Shown here piece by piece: positions 1 to 11,763 of a stretch of DNA of 64,000 bases. The notes beneath the pieces were generated by a model, which was not told where the DNA came from, ran no database searches, and saw only the letters and a list, made by a program, of their open reading frames with translations. The position numbers were made by a program, and so were the translations under genes. Where the stretch lies: NCBI GenBank assembly GCA_002914845.1, contig JXTC01000018.1:826995-890994 (forward strand), given 5' to 3'. Position 1 is the first letter of the stretch, and each line of letters opens with the position of its first letter. Source of the DNA: Trema orientale. Lineage: Eukaryota; Streptophyta; Magnoliopsida; Rosales; Cannabaceae.

Positions 1-197
1 CCATTGTTTTCTTTTGTTGTCTTTTCTTTTCCCCTTTTAGTTAAGCTTACTGTTTGTTAAATTCTAAAGCATGTTTTCTTATGTTACATAATGGGAACCA
101 TTGATTAGTAAATGTGTTTGCGTATTAAATTAGAAAAAGAAGTTTAGAAGAAATGGGAATCGAAAATACAATCTTCACACTCCCATTAAATGCACAG
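1..197 (+). other. Intron of S28 protease copy 1 at the window edge
   Basis: T-rich sequence ending in a CAG acceptor at 195-197, directly before the exon that starts IGVSAGPECK. The matching exon of the downstream copy begins at exactly the same codon. Nothing else is seen here. Confidence 0.7.
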
Positions 198-2521
198 ATT
201 GGTGTGTCAGCTGGTCCAGAATGTAAAGCTGCCTTGCAGGAGATAACTCGGCTTGTCGACCAAAGACTTATTACGGAAGCAAAATCAGTGAAGGCATTGT
301 TTGGTGCAGCCGAGGTTTGCTTCCCCTATTATCTTTTGATGATTATTTTGCTGTATGTTGAATATCTCGTCAGTTGTGGAGTGATGATTTTTTTTTTTCT
401 CTCTTTTTCTTGCAGCTTGAGATTGATGGTGATTTCTTGTATTTTCTGGCAGATGCTGCTGTTACAGCCGTAGGTGTTTGGTTTTCTTGTTTCCTATTTA
501 CAAATTTTACAGTTGCTCATAATTCTGCGCTTCACTTTGCAGTTTCAATATGGTAATCCAGATAGATTATGCTCCCCTCTTGTTCAAGCTAAGAAGAATG
601 GAGAGGATTTGGTGGTATGCTCCTATTCTTCTGGTTATTTCCTTAGAGAATATTTAGAGGTCATTGTGAATGTGCTTGGTTTACGATGATTCACCAAATT
701 GCTTCCTGTAAATTCTCTCTCCTTCTTAGAGGTTTATGGGAGAAAAATCTGTTTCAAGATTTTATACGTTTGATCTATGATAAGCCTTATAGGATATACG
801 ATCAATCAGACTGTTAAATACACGTCTATACTCATTAACTTACCAGGCCAGGCTATTTTATGACGTACAAAAGTCCATTGTGCTTCAACTATCTGGGTTG
901 TATTATGCTCAAAATATTCCACATTGCAGAAAAATTATTTATAGGAAAAACAAATATATTACTATAACATTGCTAGAGTTGATGATTTGGGCAGTGCTAA
1001 TTCTGTAAAATGTTTAAGCTTATGGTTCATCAAGCTGCCTGCATTTGATTTAATTCCCAATTTCTGTAATGCTAAAAAGAATAGTTTGTACTTTTGTGCA
1101 GGATGCATATGCCAAGTACATCAAAGAGTATTATTCCAGTGACGTTCAAACATACAATCAGAACTACTTGAAAAAACCTACTCTTACTGAAGACAATTCT
1201 ATGCGATTGTGGTGGTTCCAAGTTTGTACTGAAGTTGCATATTTTCAGGTGGCACCTAAAAATGACAGCATCCGGTCCTCAAAAGTTAACACCAGGCATT
1301 TTCTCAAAACTACATTTTCGTTTACACTTTTTTCTTTTCGGTTGAATGCATTTTAATTTAGAAGCCTTTTAATAGATGTGGTTCTGGTCTTCTACTTCTT
1401 CATTCTACAATCCATACAATTTGAAGAAAAATGAAGGAAAAGGAAAAAAAAAAAAAAAAAAAAAAACCTAGTTTTTGATTTTGTGGACACTATTTATCTG
1501 ATCACTGGTCTTGTATGGCAGATACCATTTGGACCTCTGCAGGAATGTCTTTGGAGAGGGTGTCTATCCTGATGTTGATGCAACAAATATATACTACGGG
1601 GGCACAAAAATTGGAGGTCTAAACATAATTCCTCTTGCTATCTACAAATTTTGTTCCCGCAAATTTACATTTTTCTCATTTTTCATGTTAAGCAAGAGTC
1701 TTTTTGCAGATCTCTCTTTTTATCCACAAAATTATCCAAATTTTGCTACATTAAATTGGTTTTTGTGATATTATACATTAGCTATCTCTGATTGATTTTT
1801 GAGCGTATGATGGCTGAAGGCAGTCTGTTTTATTTTGATATTTGCATTTTGTTTCCATGAATACAAAACCCGCCTCTGCATTTCTATAATCCACATGAGC
1901 TAACGAAGTAGTGATTATTTGCAGGCACAAAAATAATATTTACAAATGGCTCACAGGATCCATGGCGTCATGCTTCAAAGCAGACTTCATCTCCAGATTG
2001 TGAGTCTTCTTGTACTTGAAGAGGACTTTTCTGCTATTATTATCTTCATTGACTTTGACAGTCTTTGGTTCATTTGAGTCAATTTGATATGTCATCCTGA
2101 AAATGCCTTTGAACTTTTCAGTGCCTTCCTACATCATGACTTGCCATAATTGTGGCCACGGAACCGATTTGCGAGGATGTCCCCAATCTCCTTTAATCCC
2201 TGAAGGTATAACAGACTAAGGAAGCACTTTTGTTTCTAATGGCTTTCTAACCATCAAAGATGTTGGTGCTGCAAAACTCATCATTTCCAAATCGAACTGA
2301 AGTATTGTGAAAATAACATACATGAATTGTAGTAGTTATTGATTTCTCCCACTAAAATATCTGAGTTGTTGTTTAACATACCGAAACGACCATCTTCTTT
2401 TTCAGGCAATGCCCAGAATTGCAGCTCCCCTGACGCAGTTAACAAAGTAAGGCAAAAGATCATAGAGAACATAGACCTGTGGTTGTCTCAGTGCCAGGAC
2501 GCTCAGAAGAGTTGCATCTGA
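198..2521 (+). CDS. EDA2: S28 serine protease, EDA2 type, tandem copy 1 (5' part outside window)
   Basis: This is the 3' part of a prolyl carboxypeptidase-like (peptidase family S28) serine protease, a secreted or vacuolar type of enzyme. Exons: 198-314, 416-469, 543-614, 1102-1295, 1522-1616, 1925-1999, 2122-2205, 2406-2521; together 268 residues and a stop, with no frame break. Acid and base residues of the S28 triad are visible: Asp in NGSQDPW and His in NCGHGTDLRGC. The nucleophile Ser exon and signal peptide lie left of the window. Exon sizes and phases match the complete copy at 4849-8081, except the penultimate exon is one codon shorter. Intron 1296-1521 begins with GC where copy 2 has GT. 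The family call is firm; whether the whole gene is intact cannot be judged here. Confidence 0.88.
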
Positions 2522-3582
2522 TGTGCTCTTATCTTGGAGAGGTATAAGTAGAAGTGTCTACTTAATTTTTGCTGGAATTGATTGTTCAACTATTAATTTG
2601 TAAAAGTGAAGCAAATTTTTACGACTTACCATTTTTGTATGTACTATATGTAAAAAGAACCTCTATTTTACAGTTTTTGCCCCTTAATTCCAGATAATGC
2701 TCGTTTCATTGTAGTATGGTTAGCTTTTTCCAGTTGCCCCAACATGATACAAATGGTCACAACTTATTTGTTTGGGCACAATTTTTTTTGGTTTATATGT
2801 GTTTGGTCAAGTTTTTCAGTATTTACGGTGGCTAGATTTGTATTTCATTCACTAATTTCGACAGATTGTGTTGACTAGGATGTATTTGAACCAAAATCAA
2901 AATTAAAAGGTTCGGATTTTCTCGAAACACAAAGGCTTTCACAAAGAAAAATGGAAGTCCATTTGTAGTTTATGGTCTTTGTCCGAAAAGAATAAAAATG
3001 AATAACAAATGAGGGGCTCTGTTTCCACATTTCCAATCCTCTTTTATTATTATTTTCTCTTGCAAAATACCCCTATATCAAAAATACATAGAGGCACAAT
3101 TTTTTTGAGATCAACATAGATGCACAATTTTGGCATTAAATAGTAAAATAGTTCCTATTTTTCTTTGCAACCCTTCAAAAACACCAATTAAAATTCTACT
3201 TTTCAAGTTTCAGTGACAAACAGGTTATGTGTTTTGACGAGTGACAAAAGGAAGGAAAAAAATTCTTTTTCCTTTCTACACACAAACTATGAAATTAAGT
3301 AATGTAAAGAACAAGAAGAAAACAAAAAATTCGAATATGTTTTAAGATATCAAAATTTAATAAAATTATGACTAGTCTGATATTGTTGAGTTGTGTTGTA
3401 GTCTTGTTGTAAGCAAGAAAAAACTGCAGAAGAAAAAAAGTATGCGCTTTTGATTAAGTTTTATTTACAAAACTATTTTGTAATTTAAAAGTAGGGTCTA
3501 AATATTTGGTAAATTATGATTATGTGTGCAAAGAATAACATTTTAAGAAATTTGTATCATGACTGCATAAGTAGCTTTATAA

Positions 3583-3742
3583 GCCAACTGGGGTTAGCTC
3601 GGTTGGTCCAAGGCTTGAGGGATGTGTGTATGAGTTTGAGGGGGTCAGGGGTTCAAACCTTAGTAGAATGTGTGTGTTATTTTCCTTTAAATTTGTAGTA
3701 AGTGGTGGTCATTAGTTAAGCCCCACTTTATTAAAAAAAAAA
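3583..3742 (+). mobile_element. tRNA-derived SINE with 14-bp target-site duplication
   Basis: A short insertion with pol III promoter boxes: A box TTAGCTCGGTTGG at 3594-3606 and B box GGTTCAAACC at 3650-3659, the usual spacing for a tRNA-like head. It ends in a run of A at about 3733-3744. The 14-bp sequence AAGTAGCTTTATAA occurs immediately before (3569-3582) and after (3743-3756), a clean target-site duplication typical of LINE-mediated retroposition. It carries no coding capacity. Confidence 0.88.
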
Positions 3743-4784
3743 AAGTAGCTTTATAAAGACAATCTTTACAGAGCAATATCTAAAATCTGCAACAAAAAGC
3801 AAAAATTTACTAAATATTTCTCTCTCTCTCTCTTGTCTGTAACTACTTTTAAAAGTTAAAAACTGCCTCTAGAAATCAAATCTAAAACGGGACCTTACTA
3901 AGTTAACTTACTAAGTTGCTACAGTTTGAATGGGTAGACTGCAAAATTTGACCGAGTGGTCACCAACTAAAAAAGGCCAATTTGGAATACAATCATTTCA
4001 ATAGTTGAAGTGATTGATATAATATCTGAAAGGAGAAAAAAAATTGAATTATTAGAATAAATACATATTTGAAAAACTAAAATTATTGAAACAAATAAAA
4101 AAGACAATATACCACTTTGAGATACCACTCACTTTGGTCTACATTTCCTTCTTTTTCTTTGAAAAAAAAAATTATAAAAAATGTAACAGTTATGGACTTG
4201 TTTGGATTCACTTCTAGTTTTTTGTTTAAATAAATTTAAAATAGAAATAAAAATTTTGTTTTGGTTTTCAATTTTTAAAAGCATGAACCATACTTGATAA
4301 ATTTTATTTCACTACTTATTTTCAAAAATAAAAAAAATGTAAAAAATATAAGTCATATAGACTTATATTTATTTATGTATATACATATATGTACTTACGC
4401 ACTTGTGTACAAATATTTGTATGTTCTTCTGTTTTTTAAATTTGTTTCAAAAAAATAAAAATATTAAAAAAAATTTGTTACCACTTTCTCTTGAAATTTT
4501 TGATTACAATTTCTAAAAACGAAATTGCCGAGCAAACTTTCGAAAAAAAAAAAGAGGAATTTTTTTGTTGCGAAATACAAAAACAAATAACGAAACTGAA
4601 TCCAAGCAGCCTATAATTATCCATCTTATTACCCGGCAGATTTTAGTAGTTTAAGGTGTAAAATTGAAAGTTTAAATGATTGAAAAGTGAAACCGATAGT
4701 GCGAGTGTAACACAAATAAACCCTATGAAAAAAGCAGCGGTTCTTTTGGTTGGTGTAGGCAGCGACGGTTGACTGTTGAAACTC

Positions 4785-4786
<2 letters not shown>

Positions 4787-4814
<28 letters not shown>
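4787..4814. repeat. GA microsatellite in 5' UTR of S28 copy 2
   Basis: An uninterrupted (GA)n tract lies about 35 bp upstream of the start codon at 4849. A matching (CT)n tract lies just inside intron 1 at about 5050-5074. Tracts of this kind are length-variable and common in plant 5' UTRs. Confidence 0.85.
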
Positions 4815-4818
<4 letters not shown>

Positions 4819-4848
4819 AAAGAAAAGGAGGAGAACGACGACTATACT

Positions 4849-7800
4849 ATGGAGCTAAAATGGCGAACGACGTCGTTCTTGCCGTCGTTTTTGGTGATGT
4901 CAATGCTCTTCTGCAGCTGTGGCTATGGCTATGGCTATGGAATGCCTTGGATGATGTTTGACAAGTTGTCTGAAAGCCGTTACTTGACCACTGAGGAGCT
5001 CTGGTTCAATCAGACTCTCGATCACTTCTCTCCTTACGTACAACCAAACCCCTCTCTCTCTCTCTCTCTCTCTTTCTCATTCATATATTGTATGGTGAAT
5101 TTTGGCTCATATATATGTACATATATGTATCAAACTCATTTTGCAGGATCACCGTCAATTTACGCAGCGCTATTATGAATTCCTCGACAATTTTCGTATC
5201 CCAGATGGACCAATTTTCCTTACACTCTGTGGAGAAGGACCCTGCAATGGTATAACCAAAGATTATATTAGTGTAAGTGTTTTATTTTATTTTATTTTAT
5301 TTTTTTTGGGGTGGTGGATAATGTAAAGTGGAAGAAGCTCTTTCGTTAATGGCGGAGGAAAAACACAAGTGAGTGGAGTGAAAAGGGTTGTTGTCACATT
5401 TTGCAGGTTTTGTCAAACAAGTTTGGAGCAGCAGTGGTATCACTGGAGCATCGTTACTATGGAAAAAGTTCACCTTTTGAATCACTTTCCGCTCCAAATT
5501 TGAGATACCTGTCTTCCAAGCAGGCCCTTTTTGATTTGGCTATTTTCCGCAAATATTATCAGGCAGGAATTACATCATTTTGGGTTTGTTTGGCAACATT
5601 TATGTTTCATGATTTTTGTTTTTAAAAGTGAAATGAGCGACAGAGATGTTGTTTGAGAAAATCTCTGTTATGCGTCTCACTTGTAAAATTGAAAAACAGA
5701 AAACATAAATGTCGTCAAACAAGTCCTCTATAATCGATGAATTTGCGGAAATTAGTATAATTCACCTATCAGTTTATGAAAAAAATAAAATGACTTATCT
5801 TTGTCTCAAAATGTTGTAGGACTCCTTGAATAAGAAGCTGAATAGAACCAATGTTGAAAATCCATGGTTTGTGTTTGGGATTTCATACTCTGGAGCTCTA
5901 AGTGCATGGTTCCGTTTGAAATTCCCTCATTTAACTTGTGGAAGTCTTGCGAGTTCTGCTGTTGTTCTTGCTCTTTATAACTTCGCTGAGTATGACGAGC
6001 AGGTCACCATTATTTCCTTTTATTAAAGTTTCATCATTGATTAAAGTATAAGCTTCCTTGATGGCTAAATTCCCAATGCAGATTGGTGTCTCAGCTGGTC
6101 CAGAATGTAAAGCTGTGTTGCAAGAGATAACTCGGCTTGTCGAACAAAGACTTGCTAGACAAGGAAAATCAGTGAAGGCTTTGTTTGGTGCAGCTGAGGT
6201 TTGCTTCTCTGTTTTCTTTTAATGATCATTATGACATATGCTAAATATTTAGTCAGTTGCAAACTAATGATTGTTTTTTGTTTTTGCAGCTCGAAATTGA
6301 TGGTGATTTCTTTTATTATCTGGCAGATGCTGCTGCTTCCGCGGTAGGTGGTTACATTTGGTGTCTCTTGTGTTCAGATTTTACGGTTACTGATGGTTCT
6401 GCCTTTTGTTTTGCAGATTCAGTATGGAAATCCAGATCAACTCTGCTCTCCTCTTGTTCAAGCAAAGAAGAATGGAGATGATTTGGTGGTATGCTCCTAT
6501 TTTCTTTGAGATATTCTTCGGAGAATTTTTCTTCTTGAAAGGAGGTTTACATAAACAAATCTGCCTTGAAGTTTTGTAAATTTGATCTACGACAAGCCTT
6601 ATAGGATCCAATTGATAAGACTGTAAAATACATGTCTATACTGAATCTGATTGCCTTACTGGGCCAGCTCTATTCGTTATTGCAGATAGTGATTCAGACA
6701 TATAAAAGTTCGTCGTGTTTTTCAGTTATGTTTTGTAGTTTTCTATTATGATCAAAATGTCCCACAATGCACAAAAATTACTTACAGGGAAAGAAAAAAA
6801 TGTGATGTATTACATTCTAGAGTTGAAGATGTAAGGAGTGCTGCTTTAATAAAATGTTTGTTCATCGAGCTGCCTAAATTTTATTTCACTCCCTAGTTCT
6901 TCTAATGGCAAGAAGAATAATATATGCTTTTATGCAGGATGAATTTGCCAAGTATGTCAAAGAGTATTATTCCAGTAGCGTTGAAGCATATGATCAGGAG
7001 TACTTGAAAAATGCTGATCTTACCGAAGACCGTTCTACCCGGTTGTGGTGGTTCCAAGTTTGTACTGAAGTTGCATATTTTCAAGTGGCACCTAAAAATG
7101 ACAGCATCCGTTCCTCCAAAGTTGACACAAGGTATGTTTCGCAGACTACATCTTAATTTTGTACCTTTTATTGGTTGAAAACATTTTAATATACATGAGT
7201 TTGCTATATGTGAAAGTTGTTTTAGTTTGTCTACTTCTTCATTTCATGATAAGTACAATTTTTTTTAATTAAAAAAGAAGTTTTTGGTTCCTGTACACTC
7301 TTTATGAATCTCTATTAACTGGTCTTCTGTGGCAGATACCATTTGGACCTTTGCAGGAATATCTTTGGAGACGGTGTCTATCCTGATGTTGCTGCAACAA
7401 ATATATACTATGGGGGCACAAAAATTGGAGGTCCAAGCATAACTCTCTCACGAGCACACACACACGTTCTGATTCTGGGAATACGAACACTGGCTACATA
7501 TTTACTTATAGTCCTCATGAGCTAATGAAGTCGTTATCACTTGCAGGGACAAAAATAATATTTACAAATGGTTCACAGGATCCATGGCGTCATGCATCGA
7601 AACAGACTTCATCTCCAGATTGTGAGTCTTTCTGTACTGGAAGACGATTTTGTTTGCCTTTATTATCCTCAGTGACTTGGACAGTCTTGAGTTAATTTGA
7701 GTCAGTTTGATATATTATCCTGCAAAATACTTTTGAATTTTTTCAGTGCCTTCCTACATTGTCGCCTGCCAGAATTGTGCCCATGGAACTGATTTGCGAG

Positions 7801-8081
7801 GATGTTCCGAACCTGGTTTTAGACCTGTTGAAGGTATATTAGACCACGGAAACTCTTTTGTTTCTCAAAACAAAATAATTTTGAAATGACATTCATGAAT
7901 AGCAGTAGCCACTGGTTTCTGGAATTTCAGTTTTAATGTACTGAAACTGCCATCTTCTTTCTCAGGTGATGCCCAGAAATGCAGCTCTCCTGATGCAGTT
8001 CACAAAGTAAGGCAAAAGATTATAGACAACATAGACTTGTGGTTGTCTCAGTGCCAAGACAGTGATATGCGTTCAGTTTGA
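4849..8081 (+). CDS. EDA2: S28 serine protease, EDA2 type, tandem copy 2 (complete)
   Basis: Complete S28 family serine protease (prolyl carboxypeptidase/thymus-specific serine protease group), 487 residues, close to the size I recall for Arabidopsis EDA2. Twelve exons: 4849-5037, 5147-5272, 5407-5562, 5820-6002, 6082-6198, 6290-6343, 6417-6488, 6938-7131, 7336-7430, 7547-7621, 7747-7833, 7966-8081. The N-terminus has a hydrophobic signal-like segment (residues about 10-30). The nucleophile motif is GISYSG (exon 4), Asp is in NGSQDPW (exon 10) and His in NCAHGTDLRGC (exon 11). SLEHRYYGKSSPF in exon 3 is a further family motif. ATG 4849 is the only start joining in frame to LWFNQTLDHF. The intron after exon 3 starts with GC (CAG/GCAGGA); no GT donor there keeps the frame. 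The tandem partner lies upstream. Confidence 0.93.
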
Positions 8082-8407
8082 TGTGGTGTTTATTTTTTTG
8101 GGAATGGAAGTGTGTATACTTGGTTGCTCAACTTACTATGTTTGACTATTAATGTGCTAAGGTGAAGGATATTGCCACCGCTTATTATTTCGTTCTATAA
8201 TGAGAGCCCTAGTTCCAAGTTTTTTCCCCCTTAATTCCAAGTAATCTCCAAATAAGTTTCATCCTAAGCATTGTTCACTTGGCAGGAAATTAATCTATTC
8301 TGTCGCTAAGAGTACAACTTAAGACCCAAAAATAGTCTCCACGAAGAACGTGGATAGAGACATTGCTCCAAGACAAGAATATTGGAGTGAAGACTGAAAA
8401 GACAGAT
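8082..8407. other. Spacer between convergent S28 gene and aldolase pseudogene
   Basis: About 325 bp that should hold the 3' UTR of the protease on + and the 3' flank of the aldolase relic on -. No repeat or gene was seen. Confidence 0.5.
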
Positions 8408-10242
8408 TTAGTAAACAAAGCCCTTTACAAACATCCCTTGATTGGACCCCTCAGACTCTCCGTCACCTGTGTATTTACCGAGCTGAGCAGGAGAGTTGGC
8501 CTTTGCCCAGACAAGCAGAGCATCCTGAGTCTTCTTCACATTCTCTGGTCTGCCTCCCCACTTCTTGAGGCAAGTGTTGTAGAGGTGTTCATTGCGTTCA
8601 AGTTCAGTGTAGCCTCTAATTCGGATTGCCCACATGACAAACTGTTCAACCAAAACCAAACAACATTAGTGATTTGCTATATAACTTGGCAAACTAAGTA
8701 GAAAAACAGAAGACATAATGTTACAAGTGCAAGTTTGTGCAAGTGTTTTTGTATGACACGAATGCATTATAGAGAGAAAGAGAAATAAAGTTTTCGGAGC
8801 TTACCATGGTCCTGGGACAGCAGGGCTATCTTCCTCCTCCAGTCCTCCTGTTGTTTCTGATCTGTATTTCTGATATGTATTGCCTTGAAGAAGAAAAGAG
8901 ATTTTGTATTCTTTGCCTGAGGTGTCTGAGAGTGTAGTCAGCAACCTGCTCTGGTGTGGCCTTGTCCCTGCCGTCAGCACCAGGAGTGACCATGCTGAGC
9001 TTGAGAAGGATACCTTCAAACGTCATTGTCCTCGGCCAAGTAGAAGAACGCCTCTGCCCACACCTTCTGGGCCACTTCAAATTTCCTATCAATCCCATGC
9101 TCTCCGTCCAGCAAGATCTCCGGCTCGACAATTGGCACCAACCCATTGTCCTGAAAAAGATCATAATATAAATACCGAAGCCTTTCAGCAAAACTTCATG
9201 TCAAGCCTTACTTCGCTGCGAATTGGTGTGTGACAATAGTGGATTGTCTTGGTAAATCACCGTGTTACCCGAGAGATGGCAGCATAGCGAGCCAAACCCC
9301 AGGCTGCTTCCTTCACGGCCAGTGCAGGTGGCCCATTTGGAATGCTAACCACTGTAGGCCTGATGAAATGGATTAAAATTAGAAGTATGATAAATTTATC
9401 TTAATATCATGTCACCCTGACAAATGGTCATTTTCTAGTGTCTCAAAAAAAAAAAAAAAATGAAGAAATGATTTACCATTTTGCAGAACGAGCTCCTTGT
9501 TGGTATTAAGAAGCAGACTGAGAAGCAAGTCCATCGAGACCTTGGCACCATGACTCGTCGTTCGAACTAGCCAAGGGAACCAGATCCTGCAATATCAGCA
9601 TCCAACCATCAGTCATAAAATTATAAATCATTCTCCGACATCATATATACATGTAACATGTGTATGCATTAATAGACTACCTGGTCAACTTTCATACCGG
9701 GAACAATGTTTTGGTCAACGAGAACATCGACCATTTTCTTGCCATCAGTGGTGGATTTGTAGAGTGTCCTCAAAGAGAATGGCCTCAGAGATATACTGGC
9801 CTAGGCTGCCTAGCCCAGGAGCTGTAACAAGAAGAGTCCTGAATGCCTGGCGGTTAGCCTCAGTGTTCTCTAGCCCAATGGAGGCTAAGCCTCTTCAGTC
9901 TTCCCACATGTCGCATGTGACTCATCCGTGGCCAAAATCCCACGCCCTGGAGATGTAATTGTTTTCTACCCACCACATTTCCCAAAAAAATAATAATAAT
10001 AATAATAGCAATAATAATAAAATATAAAAAGTTAACGTTAGAAATAACTATAAGAATTATATGGTACGTACAGTAGTCTTGACAAGTTCATCAGCATATG
10101 AACCGGCACGAACAGTGAGGCCAGAAGGTGAAATGGGTTGGAAACGAACCACTGATATAGAAGGTTGGAGAAGAGTTTGACCCTTAACCCGCCCGGACTT
10201 GTCAAGAACTGGTGCTGACTTGATAACAGAAACAGAGGCCAT
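8408..10242 (-). pseudogene. FBA: Plastid class I fructose-bisphosphate aldolase pseudogene
   Basis: Relic of chloroplast aldolase, which cleaves or condenses fructose-1,6-bisphosphate in the Calvin cycle. Exons from 5' to 3' (high to low): 10242-10072, 9965-9681, 9596-9477, 9359-9269, 9150-8805, 8641-8408. Family landmarks are clear: transit-peptide start MASVSVIKSAPVLDKSGR, AGSYADELVKT, SPGRGILATDES, ESWCQGLDGLAS, VSIPNGP, FEGILLK, and the C-terminal MFVKGFVY. Breaks: a frameshift after the ATCGK motif (near 9893), another near 9770, an in-frame TAA near 9500, a frameshift near 9018, abnormal sequence from about 8915 to 8830, and loss of about 16 codons plus a frameshift near 8600. Splice sites are still recognisable, so it arose from a DNA-level copy and not a retrocopy. 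It could still be transcribed, but it cannot make a normal enzyme. Confidence 0.92.
9990..10020. repeat. AAT trinucleotide microsatellite in aldolase relic intron 1
   Basis: Run of AAT units with one interruption (AGC), lying in the first intron of the aldolase pseudogene. Confidence 0.8.
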
Positions 10243-11763
10243 TTTCTATGATAAGTGTTTGATATGAAAAACTTGACCTTTTCTTCAAGAGCTCTCTCCG
10301 CTTTTTTCTGTTTGACACAAAATATTACACGAGGCATATTTTGCTGTGACCCGCCAAAATTTATAGTTGGAGTATAGAGTCTGAAATATGACGTTAGCGG
10401 CTGCAGTACACTGAATTGTTGCCAAGTGGGTTTATAGCTTCCTACCTGGCAGAGAGGACCCCGGTTTATTTATGGAAGGTGCGAATTTATGGCTGGTTTT
10501 CTTCAGTTTTGCAAAGCCAGAAACAGAGGGAATTTTGTATCATAATATGCCAGTGGAAAATTTAGTAGTACATATGATCTTTTTGAGAATGATTGGTAAC
10601 CCCTCGAACTGAAATGTTGAGCCTGATATTTCCATTTTCTTTGTTTTGTTTTGTTTTTTTTGTTTTTGTTTTTTTTTTTGCCTTTTCCAACGTGGAAAAA
10701 TAAGTAGAGAAAAAGGAGAAAATTAAATAGATGGTGGAACGGAGGCCTTCGACAGCCACCGCAGAATATGAAATATGATCACTTTAACAATCATCTAAAT
10801 TACACTCATTCATGCATGAGGGAGAAAAAGGTCGTGGAGCCTCTGAAACGACATTGATGATTTACAAATCAGGTTTCACCGAATTCTCTTTTCTTCTTTT
10901 TTTTTTTTCCTTCACTTTTCAAATAGGTAACTTGTACTAATAAAAGGAGATCCTATGTCACAGCATCAGTTACTCTCCCCGTATATCTTTACACGTATAA
11001 ATGTTTATATTATAGACCATAGTTGTTAATAAGCCTTAACATGGGAGAGTGACTAATAATGCAAGTTGTTAAAAGTCTCCAATATTCTCTCCTAGACGAG
11101 AGTAATATGGTAAGGTTGTAGATAAAGCTGTTGCTTAGACCATTATTTGAGTCCAAAAAACCTTGCAAACGCCTTAGGTATATAATATCTGACACCTTAC
11201 TCTAAATCACGGAAGAGCAGAAGCGAATCGCACAAAAGGACATTGGAGGAGTTCCACGGCCAGGGCACGCTTGCAAGAACCATGAAAACTAAAAACCAGA
11301 ACATCCTCAACCATCAATAGCTGGGAGCCTGGGACACCTACAGCTCAGATGAACAAAAAGGTTTCTCCAAACGTCTACTATTGCACCACACATGGATTGT
11401 CCACCTACATCTATAGAGAATCACTCTTTTGGACCATTCACCATCGTTTCTTGTTTCAACATTTGTTACTAGCTCCATGCCAGGAAAGACACATAGCAAT
11501 CACCAATCAAAATCTACTTAAGATAAGGACCAAAAAAATCATGTATAGCTTAAATTTGCTACTTGGAACTTGATTTACATCCTTTCTTCCCAAAACAAAA
11601 GCAGTCACTTCCACAAATCTCTCTTGTCTATAACCTAGGTGGCCTTTTAACAAAACACTGTCAGAAAATAGGGATGCTGTAACAGAAAGCATACGGCTGT
11701 GCATATAAGCTAAATCTTTGGTCAAGTCCAGCAAAATTGGGGTTCACGGGTAAGCTAGGCACA
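10243..11763. other. Spacer between aldolase relic and CPP1-like gene
   Basis: About 1.5 kb. The left part is upstream sequence of the aldolase relic. The right part, roughly 11500-11763, is probably 3' UTR of the CPP1-like gene. Only short chance ORFs and poly-T tracts were seen. Confidence 0.5.

Larger units (their letters stand above)
2522..4848. other. Spacer between the tandem S28 genes
   Basis: AT-rich intergenic sequence of 2.3 kb with poly-A and poly-T runs. It should contain the 3' UTR of copy 1 and the promoter and 5' UTR of copy 2. The only structured item found is the SINE at 3583-3742, plus a GA microsatellite just before the copy 2 start codon. No further gene is supported. Confidence 0.6.

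Noticed and set aside
4776..4961. Reading frame over the GA tract before the S28 copy 2 start
   Set aside because: It opens with TTG and encodes an Arg/Glu repeat from the microsatellite; the real protein uses ATG 4849 in another frame.
8826..9191. A 121-codon minus-strand ORF taken as a separate gene
   Set aside because: It is a frame-shifted reading of aldolase exon 5; the true frame spells aldolase on both sides of a break.
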